In this document: positions 1 to 10,000 of the stretch, one piece after another
Position numbering within the stretch: the stretch's first letter is position 1
Layout of the letters: each line of letters begins with the position of its first letter
Assembly (NCBI GenBank): GCA_039602395.1
Contig: JBCNJP010000017.1
Span: 87,228,264 to 87,292,263 of the forward strand
Origin: Deinandra increscens subsp. villosa
Lineage: Eukaryota > Streptophyta > Magnoliopsida > Asterales > Asteraceae
Direction: 5' to 3'
DNA length: 64,000 nt
Made by a program: the position numbers and the translations under genes
The notes under the pieces: generated by a model
What the model was told of the DNA's origin: nothing
What the model saw: only the letters and a program-made list of their open reading frames with translations
Databases searched by the model: none

Positions 1-507
1 GTCCTTCGTGTTCTTTCTTACTACGTGAGTAGATAAGAATATCGTCGATGAACACGATAACAGATTTATACAAGTATGGTTTGCACACATGATTCATTAA
101 GTCCATGAATACGGTCGGTTCGTTAGTTAAACCAAAAAGGGCATGACGAGGAAATCGTAATGACCCTAGCGTGTTCTAAATGATGTCTTCGAGACATCTT
201 CATCTTTAACTCAGAGTTGATGGTACCCCGACCTTAGATCGATCTTTGGATAGAAGCATGATCCTTAAAGTTGATCAAATAAGTCATCGATCCTTGGAAG
301 CGGGTAACGGTTCTTCATAGTCAGTTTGTTCAACTCTCGGTAGTCGATACACATTCTAAACGTTCCATCTTTCTCTTTCACGATTAACACGGGAGCACCC
401 CACGGGGAGTGGCTTGGATGAATAAAGCCCTTATCTAGCAACTCTTGCAGTTGGCTAGATATCTCTTGCATTTCAGACGGTGCCAGTCGGTAAGAGGGAC
501 CTGGCAA
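1..507 (-). pseudogene. Gypsy reverse transcriptase, N-terminal half, broken
   Basis: On the minus strand the part from 507 to 265 reads YRLAPSEMQEI, then KGFIHPSHSPWGAPV, then FRMCIDYRELNK and YPLPRIDDLF. These are the opening blocks of a Ty3/gypsy RT. After a frame break near 260 the reading continues with degenerate GYHQL- and MPFGL-like blocks and then the catalytic block FIDDILIYS near position 40. The enzyme would copy the element RNA into cDNA inside virus-like particles. The break near 260 and the window edge leave only part of the domain. The corresponding region of the element at 12840-13370 is about as similar as sister families usually are. Confidence 0.85.
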
Positions 508-633
508 CGGGGCGGCTCCGGGTGTTAGGTCGGTGCGAGACTCTACCTATCGTGCTGGGGGTAAGCCTGGCAAGTCTTCTGGAAAGACTTTCAGGTATTT
601 GCAGACAATAGGAACGTCTTCGACGCATTTCTT

Positions 634-1310
634 TCAGTTTCTTCTAGTGACATGAACTAGAATGGCATAGCATCCCTTGCGAAGGAATTTCGGTGCCTTC
701 ATACAAGATATGATGTCTAGCTTGGCTCCACTCTTTTCGCCTTGCACGTTCAGAGTGTTGCCATCCGCTAATGGCACTCTAACCATTTTCTCATGACACA
801 CAATTTCTGCATGGTCATTTGCTAACCAATCCATTTCAATAACTACATTGAAACTTCCTAAATCAACGGGCATTGATTCGATGCTGAAATAATGGTCAGC
901 GGGTAATCTGGGTAGATTACTCTGGGTTCTATCAAATCTCCACTTGCTAATTCAATTGCAAACTTAGCGTCTAGGGCAACATAGGCGATTTCAAGTAATT
1001 AACTAAAATCGATAGACACAAGTCTTTGTCGACACCAGTATTGAATAAAACAGAGGTATAATTGCTATTTAGCAGAAACGTATCCATCACCGTATTGGGG
1101 CCACGACGGGCGTATCTGGCATTGATCATGAAAGCTCTTCCTCTAGCATGGTCAGCATCTTGATTCTTCACCTTTGGGCATTCCTTTGCAATGGCCAATT
1201 TCCCAGCAACCGTAGCATGTGCGATTTGGGCAATCACGTGCTACATGTCTTTTAACCTTGCAGATGTTACAGTAGACATTACCACAATCGAGAGTGCGGT
1301 GTAGGTATGC
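634..1310 (-). pseudogene. Gypsy protease and nucleocapsid zinc-knuckle remnant
   Basis: Minus-strand reading near 1290-1180 shows two remnants of nucleocapsid zinc knuckles: CNICKVKRH, and CYGCWEIGH with the last cysteine lost to a frame change. Downstream come the aspartic protease blocks, with VLFNTGVDK near 1040 and then IEMDWLANDHAEIVCHEK around 850-785. The expected catalytic motif is DTGA; here the aspartate is read as asparagine (NTG), so the protease would be inactive even if the frames were repaired. The frame also changes between the DTG region and the MDWL block. Confidence 0.75.
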
Positions 1311-2870
1311 ATTTGGAGCATAGGGGTGTTGTACCGGTGTAACCGGTCCTTCGGACAGGGTGAACAGCTCACGGAACCTCTAAAAGGTGTAGGCTTTAAT
1401 TCATAAAGTCCTTTATGAACATTCACAAGGGCTTACGATGTTAGGTTAAAACATTGAACACAATTTGGTGAAATTGTAGTCTGGTGTTTTCTAACCTTGG
1501 TTAATTCGTGCATACTGCGCGCCCCATCGTCCGCGTGACGTTGGGTTGCAGTAGCATCGACGGTTTCAGCAACACGTTGAGTAACCGGTTTGTCGATCTC
1601 AACAGCGCTCAAGGGCGAAGGAGGTGAAGTCTCTGGTGGCTCGGCGTCTAGGCGACATACTTTCGCTTTAAGCTATTAATGTCAACATAAAGGAAAGTCT
1701 AGATTATATGTGAATAGGGTTATTACATGCGCGAGCATAACTGTCACGACATACATCAATGTTACACAAACACATGACGCGTGTAAGCACAACCGAGAAA
1801 CGGGAAGCAGAGGGAGACAACATACGCGAATAAGTAACATGATTAATGACAGCAATAGTAGTAACATCCATACTAAACATGAAAATCATAATAATAATCA
1901 TGATACTAGTTTCCATCCAACGTATTAACTGGTAGAATATACGATAGTCAAAAGAGGATAAGTCTTCGTTCTGGGCTTCCAGTCTCGTCGCAACAAAATA
2001 TGTAAATATTTTTCATTGTAAAAAAAAATGAGGGATCAAAAGTCTAGATTCTTAGTCAAGCAATCTAGAGTGGCGGCAGTCCAGAGGACATAGTTAAGGT
2101 GGTGGTGATCTGAGCAGTGAGGTTCATGTAACTGAACACTCGCCCATGGAATTCCTCTAGGTAAGCGACTCTCGTCTGGAAGGAGTCGTTGGCCAACCGC
2201 AGATCGGTGTAGGACATGTTGACACCACTCATACGAGCGTGCAGTGACTCCATAACACCCAGTGTGGAAGTCTGGTGATGCTCCGTGGCGGTTGGACGGT
2301 TCTCTAGTGTCGCCAGATCGGTCCAGGTGGGGAGTTTAGTGATCTCATAGCCGATCACTCAAAGGGCTTGTTCGTGACATCGTATGAATATCACCAGTAG
2401 TAGTGGTCGCACTGTCAGCGGCAGCGGTGGGAATCGGGTGGTTCGAGGAGTCACCTGAGAGACGGGGTCACAATGGTTTCAGAAATATCGATGGTAATGA
2501 GGACTGTCAGACAATACCGACGGTGAGAATGTCCTGCTCTAGGCTGGACATTTCATGGTCCTCAGGGGAAGGTGTGTACTCAGGCACGACTGTGTCTTTT
2601 CCAGAGGAATTAGATATGCAGATGACCTCTTCGGAAGTCATCTCTGCGGTAATATTCCATGAGATAACATAGTTGGTAACATGATAACAGTATCTAGAAT
2701 AAAGATATAAATGTACCAGTTGCAGTAATAATAACTCGTATATGTAAAGCATAAGTTAACGTAACCAATATGATAAGGAATTGGTCTTGCGTGCAAACGG
2801 TAGCTTCGGAGCGGGTTATAGTCCAGGTTTGGTTTTTGTTTATTTGTTTAACCTAGTTCGCTATAACCAC
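1311..2870 (-). pseudogene. Decayed gypsy gag and untranslated leader
   Basis: This stretch lies between the primer binding site and the zinc knuckles of the minus-strand gypsy element, the place of gag and leader. A 97-codon open stretch at 2358-2065 on the minus strand has no motif I recognise. There is no long reading frame elsewhere, and stops are frequent. The assignment rests on position in the element rather than on protein motifs, so parts could be an unrelated insertion. Confidence 0.5.
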
Positions 2871-2883
2871 GGCTCTGATACCA
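2871..2883 (-). promoter_or_regulatory. Primer binding site (initiator Met tRNA)
   Basis: The minus strand reads TGGTATCAGAGCC, complementary to the 3' end of plant initiator methionine tRNA. It starts three bases after the LTR end TGTGACA. It primes minus-strand DNA synthesis and fixes the element's orientation as minus. Confidence 0.92.
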
Positions 2884-2886
2884 ATC

Positions 2887-2990
2887 TGTCACACCCTGGT
2901 CAACGGATTTGGGTGTGAGCGAGACAGAATCATAGTCGCAGATGTACAGAACAACTTATACTAAATTCAAACGTCATTTAAAACATAATA
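2887..2990 (-). repeat. 3' edge of 5' LTR of the minus-strand gypsy element
   Basis: On the minus strand this ends in GGGTGTGACA directly before the primer binding site, the same terminus as the LTR ending at 9984. Only about 100 bp are present because the rest falls in the adjacent gap. Confidence 0.75.
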
Positions 2991-3490
2991 NNNNNNNNNN
3001 NNNNNNNNNNNNNNNNNNNNNNNNNNNNNNNNNNNNNNNNNNNNNNNNNNNNNNNNNNNNNNNNNNNNNNNNNNNNNNNNNNNNNNNNNNNNNNNNNNNN
3101 NNNNNNNNNNNNNNNNNNNNNNNNNNNNNNNNNNNNNNNNNNNNNNNNNNNNNNNNNNNNNNNNNNNNNNNNNNNNNNNNNNNNNNNNNNNNNNNNNNNN
3201 NNNNNNNNNNNNNNNNNNNNNNNNNNNNNNNNNNNNNNNNNNNNNNNNNNNNNNNNNNNNNNNNNNNNNNNNNNNNNNNNNNNNNNNNNNNNNNNNNNNN
3301 NNNNNNNNNNNNNNNNNNNNNNNNNNNNNNNNNNNNNNNNNNNNNNNNNNNNNNNNNNNNNNNNNNNNNNNNNNNNNNNNNNNNNNNNNNNNNNNNNNNN
3401 NNNNNNNNNNNNNNNNNNNNNNNNNNNNNNNNNNNNNNNNNNNNNNNNNNNNNNNNNNNNNNNNNNNNNNNNNNNNNNNNNNNNNNNNNN
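2991..3490. other. Assembly gap, 500 N
   Basis: Exactly 500 undetermined bases, the usual placeholder for a gap of unknown size. It separates the LTR edge of a minus-strand gypsy element from the first base region of a plus-strand gypsy LTR, where related LTRs face each other. Long similar LTRs in head-to-head order would be hard to assemble. Confidence 0.98.
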
Positions 3491-4649
3491 ATTAAATGTG
3501 ACAATCCGACTTTTCAGGTCATTTTCTGGCATTAACTGAACGTAAACCGTATTAAATGTTGTGTGAACATTTATGTGCTTAACTGTGTTGACTTGTTGAC
3601 TTTAGCAAATTAGGGTTTTGTGTGATCAATCACTACGAGCATACACGGAAATTTAACGTTTGAAATTCTATGATTTTATGTGGAATTAAAATATATATGA
3701 TTTAATGATATTTATAATTTTGTGTAATTAAAGAATTTTAATTACAAGTTATTAATCGTTGAGTTATGAGCTTTAAATCTCTAAGTTATGATTTTATGTG
3801 ATTTTAAAATATATAATGGGGGAATTATATTCCATGATTTATTTTAGCAAAACAAGATTTATAGTCCTTATAACGTTACATGATTCATATATTTCGGTGT
3901 CCCTCGTATATTTGTTGTTAAGAATATCTTCCGTTAACCTCGTTAGCGTTCCGTTACCTTTTTATAACTTGAGGGACCCTTTCTGCCATATCCTAAACTA
4001 CACCTCATTTAATAAAAGGTGGAGGACTGGTCCTGTAATTTCCGAAAACTTGGTTTTCATCAGGTAAATCAGGAGGGACTAAATGTGTCAATAACCAATT
4101 GTTAATTTAATGATCATTAACGTGAATTGAATTCACGGTTTCGACGGATTCTTTGTTTCCATCGGTTTCAATTGCAATTATGTGCTCATATCATTTGCAA
4201 TCTCAATTACAAATAATTTGCAACCCACCCCTCTCATTCTCTCGTCCTCCTCTTCTGTTTTTCGTTTTTCTGGCGACTCAAACCACCAAGTAAAACACCA
4301 CCGAACCACCATCTCCTGCCACCGTTACATCACCTTGCGAGCACCACTGTAATCGCGAGTTCCCTGCGGGCAACCTGGTGCCATCAGAAGTTCAAACCAC
4401 GACGGTGCTCGGTGTTCGCGTTCAAGGTTCGGGATTGGTTTCGGTGCCTAAAACGCGATAATCTCTCATCTCCGAATTGAGGTATTGATCTCCTATTGGT
4501 TTCGCTTCGTTTTATAGTTTTTTCGTGTTTTTTTTGTAAATTTCCGGCGGCCGGATTAGGGTTCCGGCGAGTTGGACAGGACTGGGTGAAGAAGATGATG
4601 CAGGGCGGGTAAGAGATATATATATTTCGTTCCGTATATGAATCAGATA

Positions 4650-4729
4650 CCAAACTGGCACAACCGGTTAAAGCGTTGGTTTGTCTCCGAGGGGACGCGG
4701 GTTCGAGTCCCGGTCTCGCCACGTTTTTT
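4650..4729 (+). promoter_or_regulatory. tRNA-like module 1 in 5' LTR (A box, B box, T-run)
   Basis: An A-box-like TGGCACAACCGG is followed about 40 bp later by the B-box GGTTCGAGTCC, then CGCCACG and a run of eight T. This is the layout of an internal RNA polymerase III promoter with its terminator. It is not a full tRNA gene: there is no 5' acceptor strand to pair with the 3' end. Its counterpart is at 17008-17090. Confidence 0.65.
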
Positions 4730-4818
4730 TTAAAACCTTTATTCTTTTCCAAACTCTCTCCTGGTCGCTTTCCGTTACACAAAATGATTTCTGGCTTGGC
4801 TGGTTCTTGGCACAAGCA

Positions 4819-4903
4819 GGCCGCTGGCCGGATGGTTAAGCAATGCGCAGTTGGTCTGGGAGGTCACGGGTTCGAACCCGGTGACCTCCAAAATGTTTTT
4901 TTT
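4819..4903 (+). promoter_or_regulatory. tRNA-like module 2 in 5' LTR (A box, B box hairpin, T-run)
   Basis: The A-box-like TGGCCGGATGGTTAAG resembles the D arm of class II (Leu/Ser) tRNAs. The B-box lies in GGGTTCGAACCC, which is flanked by a 9-bp inverted arm (GGAGGTCAC and GTGACCTCC), so the 3' half folds into a strong hairpin. A run of eight T follows at 4896. The counterpart is at 17181-17269. Confidence 0.65.
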
Positions 4904-5076
4904 GGTTATTTTGTGTTGTTGAGAGCATATGTTCACTAGGTCTTGTACCAAATGTGTCCCGTATCCTATCTTAAACCTGTAAAAATTATATTCAAGACAT
5001 TTAAACATCGTAGATCATATTACTAAGTTATAAACTATGTTTAACTTGTTATTTCAATTAAATATTTGTCTTAGCA

Positions 5077-5077
<1 letters not shown>

Positions 5078-5126
<49 letters not shown>
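5078..5126. repeat. (TA)n microsatellite
   Basis: An uninterrupted TA dinucleotide run inside the 5' LTR. The 3' LTR has a much shorter run at the corresponding place, so repeat length has drifted between the two LTRs. Confidence 0.95.
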
Positions 5127-5130
<4 letters not shown>

Positions 5131-6075
5131 AAATTTACATAAAAGGTAAAATATATAAATATACAAGTGGGTCGACCCGCGCGTTGCCGCGGAGCCGAAC
5201 CGTTTTAAAAAGCCGGCTAGCCAAGCCATAAGTTCCTTTGTTAAAGGGTTGACCCGCGCTTCACGGCGGAGTCTGACTGTTTAGAAAGTCGTTCTACAAA
5301 ACAATTAAAGATAAGTGATATGCGAAAGTAATATCGAGAATGCATATAAACATTGTTCTAACAAAGGAAGTAAGTGTTAAAATCATGCGATCTGTAATGT
5401 ACCAAAAATTCATGTATTATAACTCAAAACTCCCATTAACGTACCCTAATCAAAACTACCGATGGATTTTTTCGTCAGTGTTGCTGATCTACTCGTTAGC
5501 CATGGTTTTAAGTCTCTTTTTGCTTGATCGCTCAGATTCTGTTTAGAGCATGTTCAATAATATTGTTAGTAAAATGGATACATAATTAGAAAGGTAAAAA
5601 CAAAAGTACAAAGCCAATTCTAGACAATGAGACGTTACAATCAAATACATAAATTGAGACACCTGTTCAAATTTAAACATACGTTAAAAACCCAAGAACA
5701 TTAATAAGCATAAGTTAAATTAATTACTTATCCTACGGAGATTAAGAAGATGAGAAACTTAATCACTTACCCTGCTATCAATTTAACTTAATTAATTAGG
5801 ACCATTTTAGTCCATAGGTTTAAGTCCACGACCTGTGGAATAACCAACTTGTTAACCTCAAAACATGATAAATCAAACAACACACAGAGAATACGACATA
5901 GTGGTAATTCATAGATCTCAACAAATGATTAATTAAAAATAGAAACATAAAACATTCTTCAACTATATGTAAACTGAGACAACCTACTAAATCAACTTAC
6001 TAAAAGATATTCTAGTATTAAAACTCAACTAAGTTATATATAAAATTACTTCAGTAGTATTTCTTTGAATGTTAC

Positions 6076-6255
6076 CTTCTAAGTCTTCGTTGCCAAAGTG
6101 TGCCCTCAAGCTTTGATCATGGTAGCTTGCATTCCCAAAACCATCAATGCGGCTAGAAACACTTGGCGTCATGCGGAAGAAGGATCAAACACCCATATAT
6201 CTAAGGCCTCTCCGCTGATGAAAAGTCCACATCCAGCAGCCAAAAATAGACCCAT
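6076..6255 (-). pseudogene. Captured exon-like fragment A (unrecognised host gene)
   Basis: On the minus strand this 180-bp stretch is bounded by a splice-acceptor context (TGCATGTTAG) and a donor (GTAACATTC). One frame begins MGLFLAAGCGLFISGEALD, which looks like a membrane segment; another frame, after a break, reads SSRIDGFGNASYHDQSLR. Neither frame is open throughout, so it is a decayed exon or two fused pieces. It lies downstream, on the minus strand, of fragment B, with intron-like AT-rich DNA between. I do not recognise the parent gene. Confidence 0.45.
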
Positions 6256-6410
6256 CTAACATGCACAATGAAATATTACAATACGATGTATGATTGCCTT
6301 TCAATGAATATCATCATTAGCATGAAGTTTGTGTCATTGACAACATCAAGTATCAACAACGTGGGACTCAATTATTTTAAAAGATCAAATTAAGTATAAT
6401 GTCAATATAC

Positions 6411-6504
6411 CTTGGGGTGTATTCTGGAAGTATGTGCTTGCCATCAAGCTTTGTTTGAGGAGAACCGCTAACTACCCAAGTGTTGGCTCCAATAGAAGCT
6501 TGAA
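6411..6504 (-). pseudogene. Captured exon-like fragment B (unrecognised host gene)
   Basis: A 94-bp stretch on the minus strand with an acceptor (TGTGTATTTAG) and a donor (AAG/GTATATTG). One frame is fully open and includes ASIGANTWVVSGSPQTKL and HILPEYTPR. The T-rich tract before the acceptor and the GT at the donor are what a real plant intron would show, so genomic DNA rather than a cDNA was captured. The parent gene is not identified. Confidence 0.5.
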
Positions 6505-7791
6505 CTAAATACACAAAAATAAAACTTGATTTAACAGTACCACAAAAGTAAATTATGTTCAGTTCATACTCAAGAATCACTCTAGGCTTGAGTTTCTAAG
6601 CCCACCTCTTTAGATAATATCCAAGTGTTGGCACCTCTTTAGATATAGATGACATCCAATTTTTTTAGGTTATGAACTATCAACCACATTCCTTCAAGCC
6701 CAAATTCACTATCAAATCAAACACCCAAATGAACACCCCTGTTACTGTTTAGATGACAACAATTAAAGAATTTAGCACGTACAAACATGAACCTAAGAAT
6801 GGGTTTAAGATATCTCTAAAACTATAATACTCCCTAAAATATTAAAACTTGTACATCATGCACATAACCTATAATAAATGTCTATATAGGTCAACGTTAC
6901 AAACAAAGGAGTAAAAATTGTACATTGTAGCATACTGCTTAAGCAAATTAAACTTTAAGGAAAATTTGATGATGGGGCTACATGTTGTATCAATAGGAAT
7001 AGTCTACAAATGGATGTGGACACTGGTTTAGGAAATAGTGCAAGCAGCTTCTTTTGAGTATATTAAGGGAACTTAAAAAGAGATTTCTATAAAAATATTG
7101 TGTTAGTAGCAACAACTAAGCATCTACAGACGGAGGAGATTATTATTAAATTAGTGTGCTTTGTATGTTATATAAGCTTTTGAAATAGTAAGCGATTCAA
7201 AAGAGTACAGGGAAATATATGTACATATAGATATTCTATTTAAACTTCTTATTACCTATGTCTTCCCCCTTTTCAAATTACTTTTTAGTTCCCTAATGTT
7301 AAGTACATATCATATTGATAGAATATATCATATTGATACAACACTGTAAATTGAGATTAAGAATATAAGCAGTAATTAAGGAAAACTATGGATTATCAAA
7401 TAATGAAATCATATGACAGCTTCATAACCCACCCATCTCCCAAATATCACAAATATTCTATCTTTACTAAATATTTTCCCCATAAAAAATCAATAAACAA
7501 AGAACACCCCAGTACCCCACCAACATCCTCACATTTTATTTGTAAGCAAGAATATAAAGGCATCTGATGCAGAATCTAGGGGGCAAACATAGCTGTGATG
7601 AAAGTTTAGTATAGAAAGAAATGCAGTTTGCTAATTATAGGGTACATAAATATCCAGTAATCTTTTAAAAAGAAGAGTAGCCTTTGATGTACTGCAATAA
7701 GTTGTGTTAAAGACAGAACAATAACTAAAAAACAACACAAAGATTAGAGTATCACATATAAAAGACAGTTCAATAAAATGAACAAAAATAC

Positions 7792-7947
7792 CTTTACAGC
7801 AGAATTGTTCCAAAGCAGGCACCAAGCTGCACATTTGCAGACACAGGTAAGCAACTTGAGATCGACTGAATATCTCAAACCGAGCAGGTGAGCAACCAGT
7901 TTCCTTCTGTCTCTTTCTTCTATTTCTTCTTTTTCTTCTTCTACCAT
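7792..7947 (-). pseudogene. Captured exon-like fragment C, possible first exon
   Basis: From an ATG at 7947 the minus strand is open for exactly 52 codons (MVEEEKEEIEERDRRK at the start, WCLLWNNSAVK at the end) and then meets a GTATTTTTG splice donor. The acidic/basic start may simply be a purine-rich 5' untranslated stretch read through. The fragments A, B and C lie in consistent order on the minus strand, separated by intron-like DNA. No family was recognised. Confidence 0.35.
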
Positions 7948-8708
7948 CAAAGAGAGATCAAGTTTCTCTCAGATGTCGATTTCTTTCAATGGAGCACGTT
8001 TCCGTGGCCAAGCGATCTCGATTTCCAGGGTTTAACAATTTCCTTTGGCTAATTGATTACCTAATCCCGGCCACATACTCCTCTGATTTCGAAGATCTGG
8101 AACAAAATCGTGTTTTCTTGATGATCTATTCTCCACTTCTTTTTCTCCCTGCCGTCATCATCAAAACCAACGCCGCTCAACGTAAACGGAGCAACTATAA
8201 ACAAAAAGCTATCGACAACCGTCGTCGCTTTAACGTTGAACGGAGCAACGACGGTGGTTAGCAAATAATTTCATAGATCTAGAAAATCAGCCATGCTCAT
8301 CTCTTTAAAAAAAAATATGTGTACTCCAACCGATTTAAGCCACCGGGGAACACAACAAATGAGAATGCGTATAGAAAGAGAGAGAGGCAGTGGTGGTGGG
8401 TTGAGTACATCAGATGTGTGGATTGAACTCTTGAAGCATGGGTTGGGTAAGGTTGAGAGAAATTCAGAGAGAGAGAGAGGCGTGTAAATTGAAAGATGGG
8501 TAGGTGAAAAAGAGACCAGATTGTTGAAAATGAAAGAACCCACCATCCCTTATCCCTGATTTTCTGCTACTACAAAATTATACCCTCAAAGTTTCACTAA
8601 ATTACAACCATGCCACTGACCACTGTTGATGAACAGTGGCGGCGCTTTAGGTGGTTGTACTATAAGCTTGGAGGGGTGGTACAATATGTTGTCATTTGTA
8701 TATATAGG

Positions 8709-9537
8709 TTAATATACATCTTGAGTAAATTAATATATAAATCTATGTCGTCGGATTTTTAGTGAAATAACCGAATATTTTATGATAACCTATATTATGT
8801 AAATATATGTTGAACTTGCAAATTCGTTATTAAAATTTTTTGAACGTTTAGTAAATATATATATATATATATTATATTTATTTTAGAATGTTTAGACTTA
8901 GAAAATATATAATATTAATATATATTGTATTTTCTCGCGTATTTCGATAATCGCTCTGATTTGGCACAAGTGCCATCCTCGACTTATTCCGGACTTCACG
9001 ATCATTCGTTTTTGTCGTTTTCGTTAGACTTGATAGTTTATAAAACACACACTTATACATTTATGCTCGTTAGGTGATTGATTGCTTGCACAAGACTCGT
9101 TCTTGCTACTTGAATTAACTGTTTGTCTGGAAACTTTGCTGTGCAACCTAAGGTGAGTTTCACGGCCCCATTTTACTGTTTTAAATCCTGTTGGGGGAGA
9201 TTAACATGCATGATTTACACAACTGAGATAATTAGACTTTTATATATCACTTGAAGTACTTGTAGCACACTGATACAACAAAGTCCTTCTTATGGTACCG
9301 TTAGTATTAATGACGATAGCGGGAGATATATTGTAGTACTACTGGGTCTGACAAACCCCACCCGGGTCAGTCGTGCTGACTCGATTGGATATCGAACGGG
9401 TGTTATATTCGTCCTAAACACAACAAGGCAAACTACGCAAACTGTAAACAACTATTAGCTTCGGTGACCATTAACGTGCGAAGTTTCATGTATATAGCCT
9501 AGCTAGCTATTTGATATATATTAGTGATTATGCTCGT
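8709..9537 (+). repeat. Remainder of 5' LTR
   Basis: Continues the LTR after the insertion and matches 17510-18345, including CTCGCGTATT and the GTGAGTTTCACGGCCCC block. It holds no reading frame of note. Confidence 0.85.
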
Positions 9538-9665
9538 ACAACTTGACTGTTATTGAACAGACAATCTTAAACTCAACTTGACTATTGTTGAATAGTCAAT
9601 CATAAACTCAACTTGATTGTTGTTGAACAATCGATCGTAAACTGAACTTGAACTGTTTTTCAACC
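9538..9665 (+). repeat. Array of palindromic ~35-bp units in 5' LTR (three units plus a partial)
   Basis: Units start CTTGACT or CTTGATT and contain an inverted repeat such as TTGACTATT..AATAGTCAA. They are separated by AAACTCAA-type spacers. The 3' LTR carries two more units at the corresponding place (18345-18548). Confidence 0.85.
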
Positions 9666-9987
9666 TATAAACCTGTGAACTCACCAACCTTTGTGTTGAC
9701 ACTTTTTAGCATGTTATTCTCAGGTTGCAGATGTTCGAGTATCATGAGTACGCATGCATTATTGTCTTTGAACAAGCCACGTCACCTTGGGTGACATTGT
9801 TTTTACAATAAATACTTTCAGCATATTACGCTTCCGCATTTGTAAAACTCTGTATTTATATATTAATAAAATATACAACCTTTTATTAATTATTGGTCGT
9901 TTGGTGTAACTAATGGACAACGATCCTGGTTTGTCACGCTCCCTGCGGCACGTTATTGCGCGTGGGATTTTTGGGGGTGTGACAGAT

Positions 9988-10000
9988 TGGTATCAGAGCC
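9988..10000 (+). promoter_or_regulatory. Primer binding site (initiator Met tRNA)
   Basis: TGGTATCAGAGCC, a perfect complement to the initiator-Met tRNA 3' end, three bases after the LTR terminus TGTGACA. It sets the element's orientation as plus. Confidence 0.95.

Larger units (their letters stand above)
1..2990 (-). mobile_element. Ty3/gypsy chromovirus fragment (Tekay/Del-like), 5' half, minus strand
   Basis: Reading the minus strand from 2990 leftwards gives an LTR edge ending in TGTGACA, a primer binding site for initiator-Met tRNA, a decayed gag with zinc-knuckle remnants, a protease remnant and the N-terminal half of reverse transcriptase, which runs off the window at position 1. The domain order and the RT wording match the better preserved gypsy element at 3497-18882, so I place both in the same broad Tekay/Del-like group. 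Many frameshifts and stops make this copy non-functional. Its own LTR continues into the assembly gap on the right. Confidence 0.85.
5164..8708 (-). mobile_element. Helitron-like insertion with captured gene fragments, inside the 5' LTR
   Basis: This segment is absent from the 3' LTR, where the matching sequence runs on without a break. On the minus strand its left end is a GC-rich hairpin (CCGCGGCAACGCGCGG) about ten bases before CACTTG, then T. That is close to the plant Helitron terminus hairpin + CTAG/T, with one changed base. The other end reads ACCTATATATACAAATGAC, which resembles plant Helitron 5' ends but lacks the canonical TC. A second GC-rich hairpin (near 5247-5265) lies just inside the first. 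No target duplication is seen, as expected for Helitrons. A Pack-MULE is the main alternative, but I see no long terminal inverted repeat. Confidence 0.55.
3497..9984 (+). repeat. 5' LTR of Tekay-like element (with internal insertion)
   Basis: The stretches 3497-5160 and 8709-9984 align by eye with 15762-18882. Shared landmarks include the TGTGACAATCCGAC start, the two tRNA-like modules, a TA microsatellite, the palindromic unit array near 9540-9660 and the terminal GGGGGTGTGACA. A foreign segment of about 3.5 kb (5164-8708) interrupts it. Confidence 0.93.

Noticed and set aside
2942..3535. Openings spanning the N gap
   Set aside because: They exist only because N has no stop codons. The minus-strand opening at 28461-29129 is rejected for the same reason; only the real 56 codons at 28396 are kept.
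4650..4903. Two genuine tRNA genes
   Set aside because: A and B boxes and T-runs are present, but there is no 5' acceptor strand, no proper anticodon arm, and the 3' half of module 2 folds on itself. They are tRNA-like modules in an LTR.
4775..5008. Minus-strand ORF with VTGFEPVTS-type peptide as a protein gene
   Set aside because: It is an antisense reading of the tRNA-like module. Such peptides are common false predictions, and the same reading appears at the other LTR.
5037..5231. ORF with a run of alternating Tyr-Ile
   Set aside because: It is a translation of the TA microsatellite. The same holds for openings at 29218-29502 and 53809-54021.
6076..7947. An intact host gene on the minus strand
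   Set aside because: Fragments are short, partly out of frame and lie inside an insertion in an LTR. They are captured remnants.
9538..9665. CRISPR array
   Set aside because: Units are short palindromes without unique spacers, in a eukaryotic LTR. No cas-like gene is present.
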